Assembly: GCF_000495915.1 (NCBI RefSeq)
Contig: NZ_AOFQ01000072.1
Span: 62,001-126,000 of the forward strand
Source: Stutzerimonas chloritidismutans AW-1
GTDB lineage: Bacteria > Pseudomonadota > Gammaproteobacteria > Pseudomonadales > Pseudomonadaceae
Reading direction: 5' to 3'
Length of the DNA stretch: 64,000 bases
Shown: in pieces, positions 63,671 through 64,000 of the stretch
How positions within the stretch are numbered: the stretch's first letter is position 1
How the letters are laid out: each line of letters begins with the position of its first letter
Made by a program: the position numbers and the translations under genes
Notes under the pieces: generated by a model
Database searches by the model: none
Told to the model about the DNA's origin: nothing
Seen by the model: only the letters and a program-made list of their open reading frames with translations

Positions 63671-63996
63671 TCAGGCCCGTTTCGTGACCCAGAAGGCTTT
63701 CAAGCCCGGCTTGGTTCGATCGTCGTGGTGAACAAAATCTACCGTCTGGGCGCGCGACCTGACTGGGCCATATGCCAGATCTTCGACCTGTTCGACAACC
63801 TCGTCGCCACCGACGAGCCTCGACTTCCCGATCGTCTACGCCAGCCTCCGAACGGCATCGCCGGCATGGATCACGACAACATGGATGCTCATTGCTGACG
63901 ACGAGGCTGGTTGAAGTGACGCCGAAGTCGATCCGCCTGCGCAAGAAGTACCTCAACGAGAACGACCGCAAGCGCTTCGAGCGTAGCAAGGTCTGA
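63671..63996 (+). pseudogene. Decayed fragment of bipA/typA
   Basis: About 63671-63890 resembles bipA 56396-56620 (RFVTQKAFK, VVVNKIYRLGARPDW, IFDLFDNL) with frameshifts. The sequence then jumps to the last 100 bases of bipA (LVEVTPKSIRLRKKYLNENDRKRFERSKV, residues quoted in family order), where it is almost identical to 57795-57894. About 1.1 kb of the middle is missing. It marks the far edge of the island downstream of the intact bipA. The stretch 63457-63670 before it shows nothing. Confidence 0.85.
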
Positions 63997-64000
63997 CACC

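Overview
The window looks like a chromosomal segment of a high-GC gamma-proteobacterium of the Pseudomonas stutzeri (Stutzerimonas) type. The evidence is gene order: ubiE-ubiJ-ubiB-hisI-hisE-tatABC-rsmE, hslV-hslU-DUF971, dtd next to pip, nudE-cysQ, and glnA-DUF4124-DUF4124-ntrB-ntrC-trmL are all arrangements typical of pseudomonads. Most of the window is core genome, broken by four pieces of unusual architecture.

1-16 kb: the end of a histidine phosphatase gene and a secreted aldose-epimerase-like protein come first. Next is a cspA-type cold-shock gene flanked by two related GGA-rich small RNAs, each with a GacA-like box upstream (RsmX/Y/Z type). A minus-strand signalling operon follows: rsbR, rsbS, rsbT, an RsbT/RsbX fusion, a histidine kinase and a REC-PAS-kinase-REC hybrid. 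This is a stressosome module feeding a two-component system. An IS5-family element (7687-9017, target duplication TTAG) sits exactly at the stop/start overlap of rsbR and rsbS. Then comes a LysR regulator divergent from a 3-hydroxyacyl-CoA dehydrogenase / acyl-CoA dehydrogenase pair, followed by an iron-type alcohol dehydrogenase and a thioesterase, which together suggest acyl-CoA or alcohol catabolism.

16-25 kb: a glycine-zipper protein, then a tandem direct duplication with a period of 4237 bases. The identical part is about 4218 bases and carries fdhD, a large PAS hybrid kinase and the 3' part of a HAD phosphatase gene. The join creates an in-frame FdhD-HAD chimera.

25-57.9 kb: mostly housekeeping. 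It holds nudE, cysQ, thioesterase, cysteine-cluster protein, glgP, fbp, small lipoproteins and blc, pip, dtd, rsmE, tatCBA, hisEI, ubiBJE, a PHA-associated protein, DUF971, hslUV, an FdhF/YdeP-type molybdopterin oxidoreductase, trmL, ntrC, ntrB, two DUF4124 proteins, glnA, thiI and typA/bipA. Sigma-54-type promoters with NtrC-like boxes are visible upstream of ntrB and glnA.

57.9-64 kb: an accessory island between the intact bipA and a decayed second piece of bipA (about 63671-63996). It contains an MFS pseudogene and a compact minus-strand operon: WYL regulator, SMI1/KNR4 (SUKH) protein, a 552-residue protein with an HNH-like nuclease signature and a hydrophobic C-terminal half, and a coiled-coil protein with a C-terminal membrane anchor. 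This operon is the best candidate in the window for an undescribed defence or conflict system. No CRISPR array, rRNA or tRNA was seen.
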